Shown: positions 21,251 through 31,020, counted from the first letter of the stretch. The stretch: DNA of 64,000 nt from Taudactylus pleione (GCA_031769625.1 JAUIMM010000121.1:12272001-12336000), one strand, 5' to 3'. Notes: generated from the sequence alone by a model not told the origin. A program made the numbers and translations.

Positions 21251-23008
21251 GCCCCGCCCCTTTGGCGCCCGCTTCCCCCACTGGTTACAGCGGGCGGGGG
21301 ATTTCTCCTATTCCACCATCTCCATGGCCCCCTGGTCCCGTTTGTACGGCGGGTCCGGCAGCCATTTTAGCTACAGTGGCCATTTTGGGTCCCACTTCAA
21401 TGGTGGGATACAGGCCCTGTGTTCAGGCTCCTGCCAGCTTTGCCTCCACACAGGGCAGCAGGCTGCGTGCCCTGCCTAATGTTATTGCCCCCCCCTGTTT
21501 TCAGTACCCCTCTTTCTCAGCCAATTCCCTGGTTGTCAGGTTCATATCCGCCCAGTTCCTTTGTTGGCTCCCATCTTCCCCCCTCTGCTTCCTTTTCTTC
21601 CTGGGCTCATCCTTCTTGGAGCGCTGGCCCTGCTCCGCCCGTCATCTCTTCTGTTTCCTCTGCCCCCCATTTTTCCGTTTATCCCCTGTATGTTTCACCT
21701 TCTTTCCCCCCTGGCTATCCTTATTGGCAACCCCCCCCTTTTACAGCCCCTTCTCCCTGGCACTCCTTCCCTCCCCCTGCTCCAGTCATTCAACACCCTG
21801 TTTCCAGCAACTTTTCTCACCTACCTCTGGTGCCCATGCCCCCCATTTCCACCTTTGCTGGTACTGCCCCCTCTTTTTCTGCTCCTTCTATACCTTCTTC
21901 CTCTATCGCTGCCTCCCCTTTTCCTACCCCCCGTTCTCCCCCCTGGTTCCTCCCAGCCCCCCACTTCTTCCGTTGTCCCCCTACCACCCCTCCCCCCCGC
22001 TCTCTAGTTCCTGTTTCGGTTCCTCACGCTGCTGTTCCAGTTTCAGATCTGTTGGCGCCGTCGATCATTCCGGATCTCGTGGGGGCTGTCGCTGTTCCTG
22101 TGCGTGTAGAGGTGGACACGGAGGTGGCTCCGGTGGACCCTCCATGTGAAGTTTCGGGAAATTCGGTTCCACATCCATGTGCTGGTGAGTATGACACATC
22201 CTCGTCTTCTTCTTTTTCTGCATCATCCTCTCATTCGTCTGGTTCCACGGGGCGCCCGTGCAAGACTGCTAGATTAGTGGCACTGCGTTTGGCTAAGAAG
22301 ACTCAGGGCAAGAATAAGACAGGTGAGGCCTCTGTCCATGTTGAGCCACCGCCTGGAGCGATTCTGTACATTGCGCGGATACTGCGGTTCTCCGGGGGTT
22401 GCGCAAAAGCGTTAGAGAGCGAATCTGTAGGGGTAAGTTTGTTGATTTCTTCACCCTCACGGACGAGATGAAGAAGGGCCTAACTCATGCTAAAAAGCCA
22501 GGAGGGATTGGTGAGGATAGTTACTGCGGTTACAATTCCTGGCTAAAAGGCATGCTTATTTTTGCAGCGTGTTATTTAGAAACGCGACTGGAGGAGCATC
22601 AGAATGTTATCAGGTACATTCTGGTACATAGTGCATGATATGTTCGCTCGGCTACGGGGTACATCGTGGAAGGATTATGATGGCCAGTTCAGGCGTAAAC
22701 ATGAGGGTAGTCGCATAGTCCCTTTTGGTGTTAAAGAAGTCGAGGTTTGGCTTGAAGTTTCGCAGCAGCGGCGGCCTCCTTCGGACGCAGCGCCCCCCCG
22801 TAAGGTTGCTTCTATTAGGACTGGTGCGTCGGGGGTGACGAGAGGGAAGTGTTTCGCTTTCAATGACTCGAGGTGTTCTCGTGGCGCCTCTTGTCATTTT
22901 CGTCACTCCTGTCGCATTTGCAACGGGGAGCATCCGGCCAAGGATTGCCGTCGTGGCTCCGGAGCTGCAGTACTTGATAGGGCCGATAGCTCCAAGACGG
23001 CTAGTTAA
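21082..23008 (+). pseudogene. Ngaro gag pseudogene
   Basis: Gag packages the element RNA. The N-terminal 300 or so residues are Pro/Ser/Ala-rich. The probable frame to about 21490 carries PAVLFPPYHAA repeats, then shifts at the C7 run near 21487 into the frame 21419-22471. That frame has a Ser-rich stretch (EYDTSSSSSFSASSSHSSGS) and a Lys-rich patch. Two further shifts (about 22400 and 22600) lead through FVDFFTLTDEMKKGL and WLKGMLIFAACYLE, typical of DIRS/Ngaro gag. The zinc-finger region follows: CFAFNDSRCSRGASCHFRH and CRICNGEHPAKDC (about 22850-22950). The true start is uncertain. At least three frameshifts leave it non-functional. Confidence 0.8.
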
Positions 23009-24038
23009 AGCTAGGTCACCCATTTGTTTGCCGGAGCTTACTAAGTGGTTAGTTCTTAATCCTGATAGAGGGGCTGCTGCCTTTCTGTGGGATGGTTTTA
23101 AATTTGGCTTCGGTTTACCTATTTCTGGCCCTCTGCACATTAATGCGCCCCGCAATTTACGTTCCGCCCGGGAATTCCCTCAGGTGTTGCGAGCTAAGGT
23201 GGATTCTTAGGTTTTGCTGGGTAGGATGGAGGGTCCTTTCCCTTCTCCTCCCTTGCCGAATCTTTGCATCTCGCCTTTGGGGGTGGTCCCTAAGAAGGCG
23301 CCTGGGAAGTTTCGGCTTATTCAACATTTATCCTACCCCCATGGTAATTCGGTTAATGATGCTATACCCGATTCGGCTTGCAGTGTGGTTTATCAGTCCT
23401 TTGACGATGCCTTGGGTTTAGTCCGTAGTTTTGGTGTGGGCGCTTTGCTAGCGAAGTTAGATGTTGAGTCCGCATTTCGCTTGTTACCATTACATCCAGA
23501 CGCAATGCAGTATATGGGTTTTAGACTTGGGAGTAATTTCTTTGTGGATAAATGTCTGCCCATGGGCTGTGCGGTCTCCTGTGCCTATTTTTAGAAGTTC
23601 AGTTCGTTTTTACATTGTTGCATAATAGTGGGCACTGGTCATGTCGGTGTTGCGCATTACCTTGATGATTTTCTCTTTATAGGTACAGGGGGGAGCGAGG
23701 TTTGTACGGATCTCTGTTTTGGGGGTTCCTGTTGCGCATGACAAGACAGAGGGCCCCTCATCTTGTCTTTCTTACCTGGGTATAGAGATTGACACGATGG
23801 TTGTTGTCGTTTGCCGCACGATGAGGTTCAAAAATTGCTCGATCAGATTGCGTTTTGTTTAGGAACAGATAGCGTAAAATTGCGTGTAGTTCAATCTTTG
23901 CTGGGGTCATTTAATTTTGCCAGTCGCATAATTCCCATGGGTAGGGTTTTTTGCAGAAAGTTGGAGAGGTCCACGGCCGGGGTGAGCCAGCCGCATCACT
24001 ACGTTCGTTTGTCTTCTGAGATTAAGGAAGATCTTTGA
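22863..24038 (+). pseudogene. Ngaro reverse transcriptase pseudogene
   Basis: The enzyme copied element RNA into DNA. The frame overlaps the end of gag in another phase, a usual gag-pol arrangement. Recognisable blocks are GPFPSPPLPNLCISPLGVVP and KKAPGKFRLIQHLSYP (fingers), LLAKLDVESAFRLLPLHP with the first catalytic Asp, LPMGCAVSCAYF, and YLDDFLFIG with the two other catalytic Asp residues (about 23661-23688). In-frame stops occur at 23208-23210, 23592-23594 and 24036-24038. The first two sit where Glu would suit the context, consistent with a single G-to-T change. Two frame changes at about 23710 and 23800 cancel out before LPHDEVQKLLDQIAF (23811 on). Confidence 0.88.
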
Positions 24039-24572
24039 ACCTGGTCTAGTTTTCTGGTTCGTTTTAACGGTGAACGCATTTGGCCTGCTGCTTCAGTGTC
24101 GATTGCCACTTTACAGCTTTTCACCGATGCGGCTGGGTCCTCCGGTTTTGGGGCCTTTTTCAACGGGGAGTGGTGCGCAGCGTCCTGGCCTCCTCATTTG
24201 CATTTAGAGGGTCTTACTAGTAATTTGCTTTTGTTGCAACTTTTCCCCATTATAGTGGCAGTCGAGCTATGGAAGGAGCGTTTGGCCAGTCAACATGTAG
24301 TTTTCTGGTGTGACAATCTAGGCGTAGTTCAGGCCATCAACAAACAGCATTCCTCCTCTCCCCCAGCTTTGCGTCTCCTTAGGCATTTGGTTTTGCGTTG
24401 CTTAGAGTCCAACATTATGTTCCGTGCGTGCCACGTCCCTGGGGTGCATAATGCAATCGCTGATGCATTGTCCCGATTTCTATTCTCCCGTTTCCGTTTG
24501 CTGGCGCCGGCGGCTTCTGCAGCTGGGTTACCTTGCCCTCCTTTTGTATGGCAGATTATCAGGCCGGGATAG
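24039..24572 (+). pseudogene. Ngaro RNase H domain
   Basis: This is the C-terminal domain of pol and removes RNA from the RNA-DNA hybrid. It is open from the stop at 24036 to 24572. The acidic residues can be seen in order: LFTDAAGSSGFG, VAVELWKE, FWCDNLGVV and HNAIADALSR. The domain itself is undamaged, but it is cut off from a functional RT, so it is annotated as part of a dead gene. It overlaps the recombinase frame by about 40 bases. Confidence 0.85.
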
Positions 24573-25498
24573 AGGGCCTGGCGCAGAGGTTGCTGGCTCC
24601 AGCAACTCGGAGGGCTTATGCTGCGTCGTGCCAGGATTGGCAGGCTTTCTGTTCACAAAGCCCTCAGCCGGGTAAGTCTCCCTCGGAGTTGATGTCTAGG
24701 TTTGTGTGGGGGCATTACCAGCAAGGTCGTTCCAAGGCTTCCATGACTTCGGCTCTGGCGGGGATTTCCTTCTTCAGTAAATTAAAAGGTTTACCAGATC
24801 CCACAGAATCGTTCATCCTTTCTAAAGCCCTTTAAGGTTGGGCCAAGGAGTTTCCCACCAGGGCCGACTCCCGCAGGCCTATCGATCTCCATCTCCTTGT
24901 TCGCTTGCTGGGTGTGATGGATAGTGTGGCTTCGGATTCTTTCGAGGCTTCGTTATTCCGATTAGCTTTTGCACTCGCGTTTTTTGGGGCTTTTAGGGTC
25001 AGTGAGATTGTAGCTTCCAGCAAGTCCTCGGTGTCCTCAGGGTTCATGATGGGAGATATCGTGTTCCAGGAGTCATCCGTTTTGTGTAAACTGCGGTTTT
25101 CCAAGACGGATCAGTTAGGCCGGGGCAGGTGGGTTACTTTGCATAAACAGGATGACGCTTCGGTTTGCCCAGTGCGGCTTGTCGCTTTATATATGGCTGG
25201 TCGCCCAGTAGGTGGTGCCCAATGGCTGGTGCACTCAAATCTGTCCCCTCTTTCTAAATTTCAATTCGCTGCTGTGCTTCGGCGTAGCTTAGTGGCGTTA
25301 GGCTTAGATGGCGCTAGTTACGGGACTCATTCCTTCAGGATCGGTGCCGCCACTAGTGCAGCGGTAGCAGGAGCGTCCGCCAGTGATATTCAAAAATCGG
25401 GAGGTGGAGGTCCTCTGCATATAAGACGTATGTTCGCTGCGATAAGCTGTAGGTGCACTCCTGCGACAACCCGAAAACGTGGTTTACCGACCAGTTAA
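24533..25498 (+). pseudogene. Ngaro tyrosine recombinase pseudogene
   Basis: This enzyme integrates the circular cDNA in place of a DDE integrase. The N-terminal SAM-like part reads LAPATRRAYAASCQDWQAFC. The catalytic Arg is in FFGAFRVSEIV (about 24985-25017), and the His-x-x-Arg pair is in YGTHSFRIGAATS (about 25318-25356). A TAA at 24833-24835 breaks the frame, and one base seems lost in the A-run at 25392-25396. Reading on one frame over restores IGRWRSSAYKTYVR with the expected catalytic Tyr (25429-25431). Both lesions would inactivate it. Confidence 0.88.
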
Positions 25499-25733
25499 CG
25501 AATGGTTAGCATTCGATAAGTGGGGGTGTTAAGGAATTTTTTAGTTTTTCCTCCCGGGAGCCATCATCTGGCCCAACTTGGTTCACGGGGAAGGTTTTTT
25601 AGTTTTTCTCCTTCACTCGGGTTACCTGTTTCCCCCATTGCATCCTGGCTAGGTTAGTAGCTGTGTGTTAATTTTGTTGTGTGCAGTTTGGTTTTGGTGC
25701 GGTGGCTCACGGTTAGGGTGTTCTTTCCTTACA
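25499..25733. other. Spacer between recombinase and hydrolase
   Basis: It contains two near copies of 'tttttagtttttc' (25541 and 25597) about 55 bp apart. No gene. Confidence 0.4.
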
Positions 25734-26291
25734 ATGGAAGACTTTGGAGAAGAGCAGGTTTGGCTGGTTGGCCATTCCTATATTTATTGGGCTGAACGGC
25801 ATGGTTTGGCTAGACGGGCCAGTGAATTGTTGGGTGGCAGGCATGTTCGCTGGATAGGTGTGCGTGGCTTGCTTTGTGCTTCTGTGCGAGATTTGTTGGA
25901 GGAGTCTGCAGCGAAATGGGGTGTACCTGATTGGTTGGTCCTGCATGTTGGTGGGAATGATCTGTGCAAATTGAAAGGTTTGGAGTTGTCTTTTCAGCTG
26001 AGAGAATTGGTTGATGCAGTTCGCTTGTTGTGGCCGAATGTGCGCATTGTATGGTCTGACATAGTGCCGCGGCTGGTTTGGCGTGGTGAGCGGGATCACA
26101 AGGCTTTGGATAGGGCTAGACGTAAGATCAACAGAGCTTTGAATAAACATGTCCTGTCATTTGGTGGCTTGGTAGTCAGGCATAGCTTTTGGGGTTCGGA
26201 TTTACCTAGATTTTTTCGCCCAGACAGGGTTCATTTTAATAATTTGGGTTTAGGGTCGTTTATTAAGGAGTTGCTTGCCTTTTTGGATTAG
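25734..26291 (+). CDS. SGNH-hydrolase-like ORF of the Ngaro element
   Basis: An intact 185-residue frame with ATG at 25734; an in-frame GTG at 25665 would add 23 residues but is not a eukaryotic start of choice. SGNH/GDSL-hydrolase blocks appear in order: VGHS with nucleophile Ser15, a conserved Gly near residue 42-45 (WIGVRG), HVGGND with Asn75, and DRVHFN with Asp164 and His167. Enzymes of this fold cleave esters or acyl groups; the substrate here is unknown. Some Ngaro-type elements carry such an ORF (family knowledge). It has no visible signal peptide or membrane segment. It is the only long element ORF with no stop or frame change. Confidence 0.88.
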   Translation: MEDFGEEQVWLVGHSYIYWAERHGLARRASELLGGRHVRWIGVRGLLCASVRDLLEESAAKWGVPDWLVLHVGGNDLCKLKGLELSFQLRELVDAVRLLWPNVRIVWSDIVPRLVWRGERDHKALDRARRKINRALNKHVLSFGGLVVRHSFWGSDLPRFFRPDRVHFNNLGLGSFIKELLAFLD

Positions 26292-26690
26292 TGGTTTTCT
26301 CCTTTGGTGGCGGGCCAGTCTCAATTTGGGGCTGGCTTTGGCGGGAGAACGCTGCATCTCAGTGGCTTTATTGTGACGCAAGAGAGCGTTGTGAGGGCGC
26401 TGGACCTCGATGTAACATGACAAGTCTGTCCTTCTCGTACGAGGGGACCCGAGCGCTTTTGTACGGAAGCGCGCAGAGTAGACTGGCCTAGGAGGGAGGC
26501 AAGACCTTCATGGCGCAAGTGCGTCTTTAGTGGGAACGTTTTAGTCGTTCCCCGTTTAAGTCAGCTTGAAAGCTAGAACTGAGTATGCAGTGTCTCCTGG
26601 CCACCATGGTTAGGTGAATTAATTAATTAATTAATTCAGAAATAAAAGCTGTGACCTTTTATCCAAGCTGTTATGATGTCCGTCTCTTTC
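26292..26690 (+). other. Ngaro 3' non-coding end
   Basis: Contains two small inverted motifs ('gggaacgttttagtcgttccc' type, about 26531-26551), an (ATTA)n tract at 26617-26636 and AATAAA at 26641-26646, a likely polyadenylation signal. I could not identify the B1-A2-B2 repeats that Ngaro elements usually carry. Confidence 0.5.
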
Positions 26691-26741
26691 TTTATTAGAT
26701 ACGTTAAGTGCTTAGGTAATTAAGGTTGGTTAAGGTATTTA

Positions 26742-27493
26742 GGCCCTCATTCAGAGCCGTACGCTCTGAGCAGAGCGCACGCTCTGAATGAGGGCCGGGC
26801 TCCATTTTCATGGAGCGTCCTCCTGGACGCTCGTATAGCTGTGGGTCACCACCCACAGGCTATACGAGCGTGCTTTGTGATGGCCGCGATGGTCGAGACC
26901 ATCGCGACCATCGAAATTGCGAGCCGGAGCCTGCGGTTGAGGTTTTCAACCGCAAGCTCCGGAGTGATTTTGGCTCTATCAGAGCCAAAATCACTCCCAC
27001 TGACATCACTAGTGATGTCAGTGGGCCGGCTTCTGACGGGAGGCGTTCCCGTGGGAACGCCCCCGTCAGGGAGGCACGCCCACCAAAGGGGGCGTGCTGT
27101 CAATCAACATCCCCTCCCCAGTGTCTATCTTGCCTTCTTCGTGCCGCCGCATCTCTTTAGCCCGGCTCAACGGTCTTCCTTCGGTGAGCAGGGCCACGTG
27201 TCTGCAGTGCGTCGGAGCTCAGTGCAGTGCAGACACTGCGAGAAGGGATCTGAATAGATCCCTGTGCTGTGTGGCTGCCTTGTAATTCTTCACAGGCTGC
27301 CATGTAAACAGCAGCCTGTGAAGGTTAGCAGGGGCTGAACGGCACCTGAAATTTCAGTAACACCATCAAGTTCCGAAAAAAATGCTTTTTCGGAACTTGA
27401 TGAATAGCCCTGACACATATTTTTCACAAAAGTATGTGAAAATTTAAATTTTCACATGCTTTTGTAAAAAAGAAGTGATGATGAATAGGCTCC
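26742..27493. mobile_element. Hairpin-chain MITE, chimeric copy (752 bp)
   Basis: TTA flanks both sides (26739-26741, 27494-27496). Positions 26742-27110 are almost identical to the first two thirds of 9998-10546. At 27110 similarity stops inside the loop of a hairpin. The rest has other hairpins: about 27246-27263 ('gggatctgaatagatccc'), 27291-27322, 27369-27402 and 27422-27470. The right end GATGAATAGGCTCC is a diverged inverted form of the left end. Confidence 0.85.
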
Positions 27494-27549
27494 TTAGAGA
27501 GAAGTATTGTATATGCAATATTTTGATGACATGAAGGGTTACGCATTAA

Positions 27550-27884
27550 GGGTTATATTCACTAAAGTGAGAATTTTTAGAAGTGGAGATGTTGCCCATA
27601 GCAACCAATTAGATACTACTTAACATTTAACTAGCACCTTCTAGAACAGAGGCCCTCCAGCTGTTGTTGAACTACACATCCCAGCATGTCTTGCAACAGT
27701 TTTAGTATGGCCAAATACCAAAACTGTGACAGGGCATGCTGGGATGTGTAGTTCTACAACAGCTGGGGGGGGCTGCTAATTGCCCACCCCTATTCTAGAA
27801 TATAATACCTTAAATCAGATTGGTTTCTACTTGCTATGGACAACATCTCCATATCTAAAAACTCTCACTTAGTAACTATACCCC
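27550..27884. mobile_element. Foldback MITE (GGGGTATATTTACTAAAGTG family), copy 3, interrupted
   Basis: Left part 27550-27646 and right part 27793-27884 form the usual inverted arms ('gtggagatgttgcccatagc' and 'gacaacatctccatatc'). A hAT MITE sits in the middle. Confidence 0.88.
27647..27792. mobile_element. Small hAT MITE nested in a foldback MITE
   Basis: TTCTAGAA is duplicated exactly on both sides (27639-27646, 27793-27800). The 146 bp are an imperfect palindrome: 'cagctgttgttgaactacac' against 'gtgtagttctacaacagctg', with 'atcccagcatg' and 'catgctgggat'. It starts CAGAGGCCC and ends CACCCCTA. Confidence 0.93.
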
Positions 27885-27958
27885 TAAAACTGGAAAAAGG
27901 CAGCCTAGACTTGTAAGTGGTAGAAGGATGTGGAGAAATTATCATAAAGCATCACTAA

Positions 27959-28377
27959 TACCCCTTTTACACAGAGCTAAAACCCAGGTTAAGGCAGGGT
28001 TAACCCGGGTAGCTCCTTGGTATAAAAGGGGACTGGGTTGTATTCCCGGTGGAGTGACCCGGCAATCCAACCCAGGTAATTTGCAGGGTTTTACACGGGA
28101 ATAACCCGTGAAACTCTGCAGTGTAACTGGCGCGATCCGGGTCACGATGACCTGGATCATGCCACATGCCGGCTTCAGTGGCGCTTGGAGATGATGTCAT
28201 CTCCAAGCGTCCACTTCAACGCCGGAAAAGCTGGGTCACTGCAGATCCGGCTCCGGTGTGAACGGCGCCAACTAGAGAATATCCTGGGTCGGCGCCGGCT
28301 AAATTCTGGGTCTGATCCGGTTTGGAACCCCGTTCCAACCTCTGGGTCAGACCCGGAATTTAGGTATAAAAGCAGTG
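27959..28377. mobile_element. Second hairpin-rich MITE family (TACCCCTTTTACAC), copy 1
   Basis: TAA flanks both sides (27956-27958, 28378-28380). It aligns along its length with 58828-59260. Hairpins include the left 'ccccttttacac' against 'ggtataaaagggg' and a right-end pair 'ctgggtctgatcc' against 'ggtcagacccgg'. The terminal inverted repeat at the right is diverged. Confidence 0.82.
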
Positions 28378-28862
28378 TAAACATAAAATGCAAGTTGCTG
28401 TATAGTAATTTTTTAACATTCATCTATTGCTCTTGCCTGGTCCGTCAGTCTGTTATTATGTACTCAATGAACAAACGCCTTCCCACTTGTGACAGCATTC
28501 ATTTCTAATATCTGTACCATGATGAAATGTATAAAAGACTAAATCAGGGCAGAAGTCACCTACAGATGAAAAGATAATTGTATAAAGGATAATTGTTTAA
28601 TTCCTAGTTCCTACCACCTGTGTTGAGAAACATGTTCATTAATGCACTGCTCCTTCACAGCCTACCATGATTCACAGACATGTGACCTCCTAATAGGCCA
28701 CATTCCTGGCATGGCCTTGTCCTTTGCAGGGTCTGGGTGAATGACAGTTAATCCGTTTATCCTTTTCCTGCTGTTACCTGTTTTAGCAATTTGGTTCGTC
28801 ATAGAGGATACTGAGTTTTCCCTCTCTTCTGCTCACTAAACTTTATTTTGCTAAAAGATATT
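28378..28862. other. No gene recognised
   Basis: AT-rich DNA between two MITEs with no motif. Confidence 0.35.
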
Positions 28863-29461
28863 GGCCCTCATTCAGAGCCACTCGCTAGCGGCAGTACGCT
28901 CGTTCCGAGCGATGTTCGCACATCTGCGCATGCGTACGGATCGTTATACGCATGCGCGAACCAGTCAGTGCGGCCGAAATTCATGTGCTCGCAATATAGC
29001 GAATGCCTGCTATTTTGAGTGACAGAATGAGGCGTATGTGGGTGGTAACAGGGGAAGGTGTTTGAAAATGGGGAGTGGAGATCCAAACGCAGGCGTGCTT
29101 AAAGGTCAAAACGGGCGTTTTATGGGTGTGCATAATTAATACAGCAGCGTCATTGACCACGTCACTGGGTTATTTTATAGCCAGAACTGCTCGCAAGATT
29201 GTGGTTGAAAAAACCAACCACAAGAATAGCGAGCAGTTCATACGCTGTTCGATGTACTCGATTAATCTAATAAATAGCGGACATGACGTATGGTGCGAGC
29301 GGCCAGGGGGCGTTTTTATCAAATAAACGAGCGTATGTTTTGCTCGCTCGTTCAGACATGGAGGCGGCAACAGACCGCAAAGAGCGAACGGTTCATTAGA
29401 ATAGCCACCCCCTTTTTATGAACGAGCGAGCGCTAATTGCGAGCGGCTCTGAATGAGGGCC
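28863..29461 (+). mobile_element. 600-bp Harbinger-like MITE, copy 2
   Basis: ATT flanks both sides (28860-28862, 29462-29464). Ends are GGCCCTCATTCAGAGCC and GGCTCTGAATGAGGGCC. It is almost identical to 29625-30224 in inverted orientation. An internal hairpin pairs 'gaactgctcgcaagattgtg' with 'cacaagaatagcgagcagtt' (29183-29238). Confidence 0.93.
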
Positions 29462-29624
29462 ATTGTGCCGCCATACAAAACTACTGAAACAACTAAAATC
29501 ACAATGACTGTCCCTAAGGAAAAAAGGCAAGAGCAAGTATTGAGTTAAACAAATCATTTTTATTTATTAATTATTGCTATTTGGAGTTAAATAAATATAA
29601 TTCTCATGTCAACACTGAGATAAT

Positions 29625-30224
29625 GGCCCTCATTTAGAAGCCGCTCGCAATTAGCGCTCGCTCGTTCATAAAAAGGGGGTGGCTATTCAAATGAACCGTT
29701 CGCTCTTTGCGGTCTGTTGCCGCCTCCATGTCTGAACGAGCGAGCAAAACATACGCTCGTTTATTTGATAAAAACGCCCCCTGGCCGCTCGCACCATACG
29801 TCATGTCCGCTATTTATTAGATTAATCGAGTACATCGAACAGCGTATGAACTGCTCGCTATTCTTGTGGTTGGTTTTTTCAACCACAATCTTGCGAGCAG
29901 TTCTGGCTATAAAATAACCCAGTGACGTGGTCAATGACGCTGCTGTATTAATTATGCACACCCATAAAACGCCCGTTTTGACCTTTAAGCACGCCTGCGT
30001 TCGGATCTCCACTCCCCATTTTCAAACACCTTCCCCTGTTACCACCCACATACGCCTCATTCTGTCACTCAAAATAGCAGGCATTCGCTATATTGCGAGC
30101 ACATGAATTTCGGCCGCACTGACTGGTTCGCGCATGCGTATAACGATCCGTACGCATGCGCAGATGTGCGAACATCGCTCGGAACGAGCGTACTGCCGCT
30201 AGCGAGTGGCTCTGAATGAGGGCC
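29625..30224 (-). mobile_element. 600-bp Harbinger-like MITE, copy 3 (inverted)
   Basis: AAT flanks both sides (29622-29624, 30225-30227). Reverse complement of 28863-29461 with very few differences. A 163-bp spacer separates the two. Confidence 0.93.
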
Positions 30225-30227
30225 AAT

Positions 30228-30896
30228 GTCCGAGCTCATTGGTGGTAATTTACAATTGCATGGAGAAAAAAAATGGCGTAACTATCTCCACTGCACCTGG
30301 ATGTCATCTGCTAGCTCTACGCATCCATTGCATTTTGTATTTTGTAGCTTCAATAAGCGCAGTGTTCCAAAGTTAAAAGCTTCCTGTATACCTGCACGTT
30401 TGGACCTCACCTTCCACTTTTCCCATTTCGAATTAGATCCACATCTTTTTGGGAATGGGGAATAATAGCTGCATGAAGCAACCCCCAAGGGTTTCAACTA
30501 GGAGGAACAGCCACATAAAAAACACTTTCTAGGTGGTAGTGTGGCTTTAAGGTATTAACGCATGATACTAAAGGGACATGAGGGATGCTTTTATTTCTAG
30601 TGTCCTGTTTCTAATTTAAACAGATTGTTTTACCTGTGCAGAATTACACCGTAGATGTTTTCTTATGTGCTGCCAAAAATGAGCATACCTCTTCTCATTG
30701 AAATGAGGGAAGCTGTTTATCCACAATGGATAAGCTTTGTGATGCCTCAAAAAGTAGTGAACACCTTTAAGTTTGCCCTCTCTCTGGGTTTTGTACCCAA
30801 CTTTGATAGTGTCCACAATGTTTAATTTTTGCTACAGTACTTAGATACACAGCCATGAAAAGAGTCTGAACTCAACCAGATCTGTTTATCATTCAT
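30228..30896. other. No gene recognised
   Basis: Open frames at 30226-30497 on both strands lack family motifs. No palindromes until 30897. Confidence 0.35.
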
Positions 30897-31015
30897 ACCA
30901 TAATATTTGCTCCTCTGTAAAAGTCGTCATAAGGACGAATTCCACGTAGTATAAAGTTTATACTACGTGGAATTCGTCATTATGACGACTTTTACAGAGG
31001 AGCAAATATTATGGT
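30897..31015. repeat. 119-bp near-perfect palindrome
   Basis: Arms of 59 bp (30897-30955 and 30957-31015) around a single central G differ at only one position ('cataagg' against 'cattatg'). It would extrude as a long cruciform or be transcribed as a long hairpin RNA. Confidence 0.95.
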
Positions 31016-31020
31016 TGATT

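Larger units (their letters stand above)
20540..26690 (+). mobile_element. Ngaro-type (tyrosine-recombinase) retrotransposon, decayed
   Basis: The order gag, RT, RNase H, tyrosine recombinase, SGNH hydrolase on one strand identifies a YR retrotransposon. The lack of a methyltransferase domain after RNase H and the extra hydrolase point to the Ngaro group rather than DIRS1 proper (family knowledge). There is no LTR, DDE integrase or protease. The boundaries are approximate. The split direct repeats expected for Ngaro could not be seen by eye. All cores except RNase H and hydrolase carry stops or frame changes. Confidence 0.85.

Noticed and set aside
20540..26690. Endogenous retrovirus or LTR element
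   Set aside because: There is no LTR, primer-binding site, protease, DDE integrase or envelope; a tyrosine recombinase follows RNase H instead.
29170..29917. Identical 66-residue peptides on opposite strands, possibly a gene pair
   Set aside because: They come from inverted copies of one MITE, and a third copy at 11246-11844 shows the same frame without function.
28860..30227. Single inverted duplication of one locus
   Set aside because: Flanks outside the two MITEs share no sequence, and each copy has its own 3-bp duplication.
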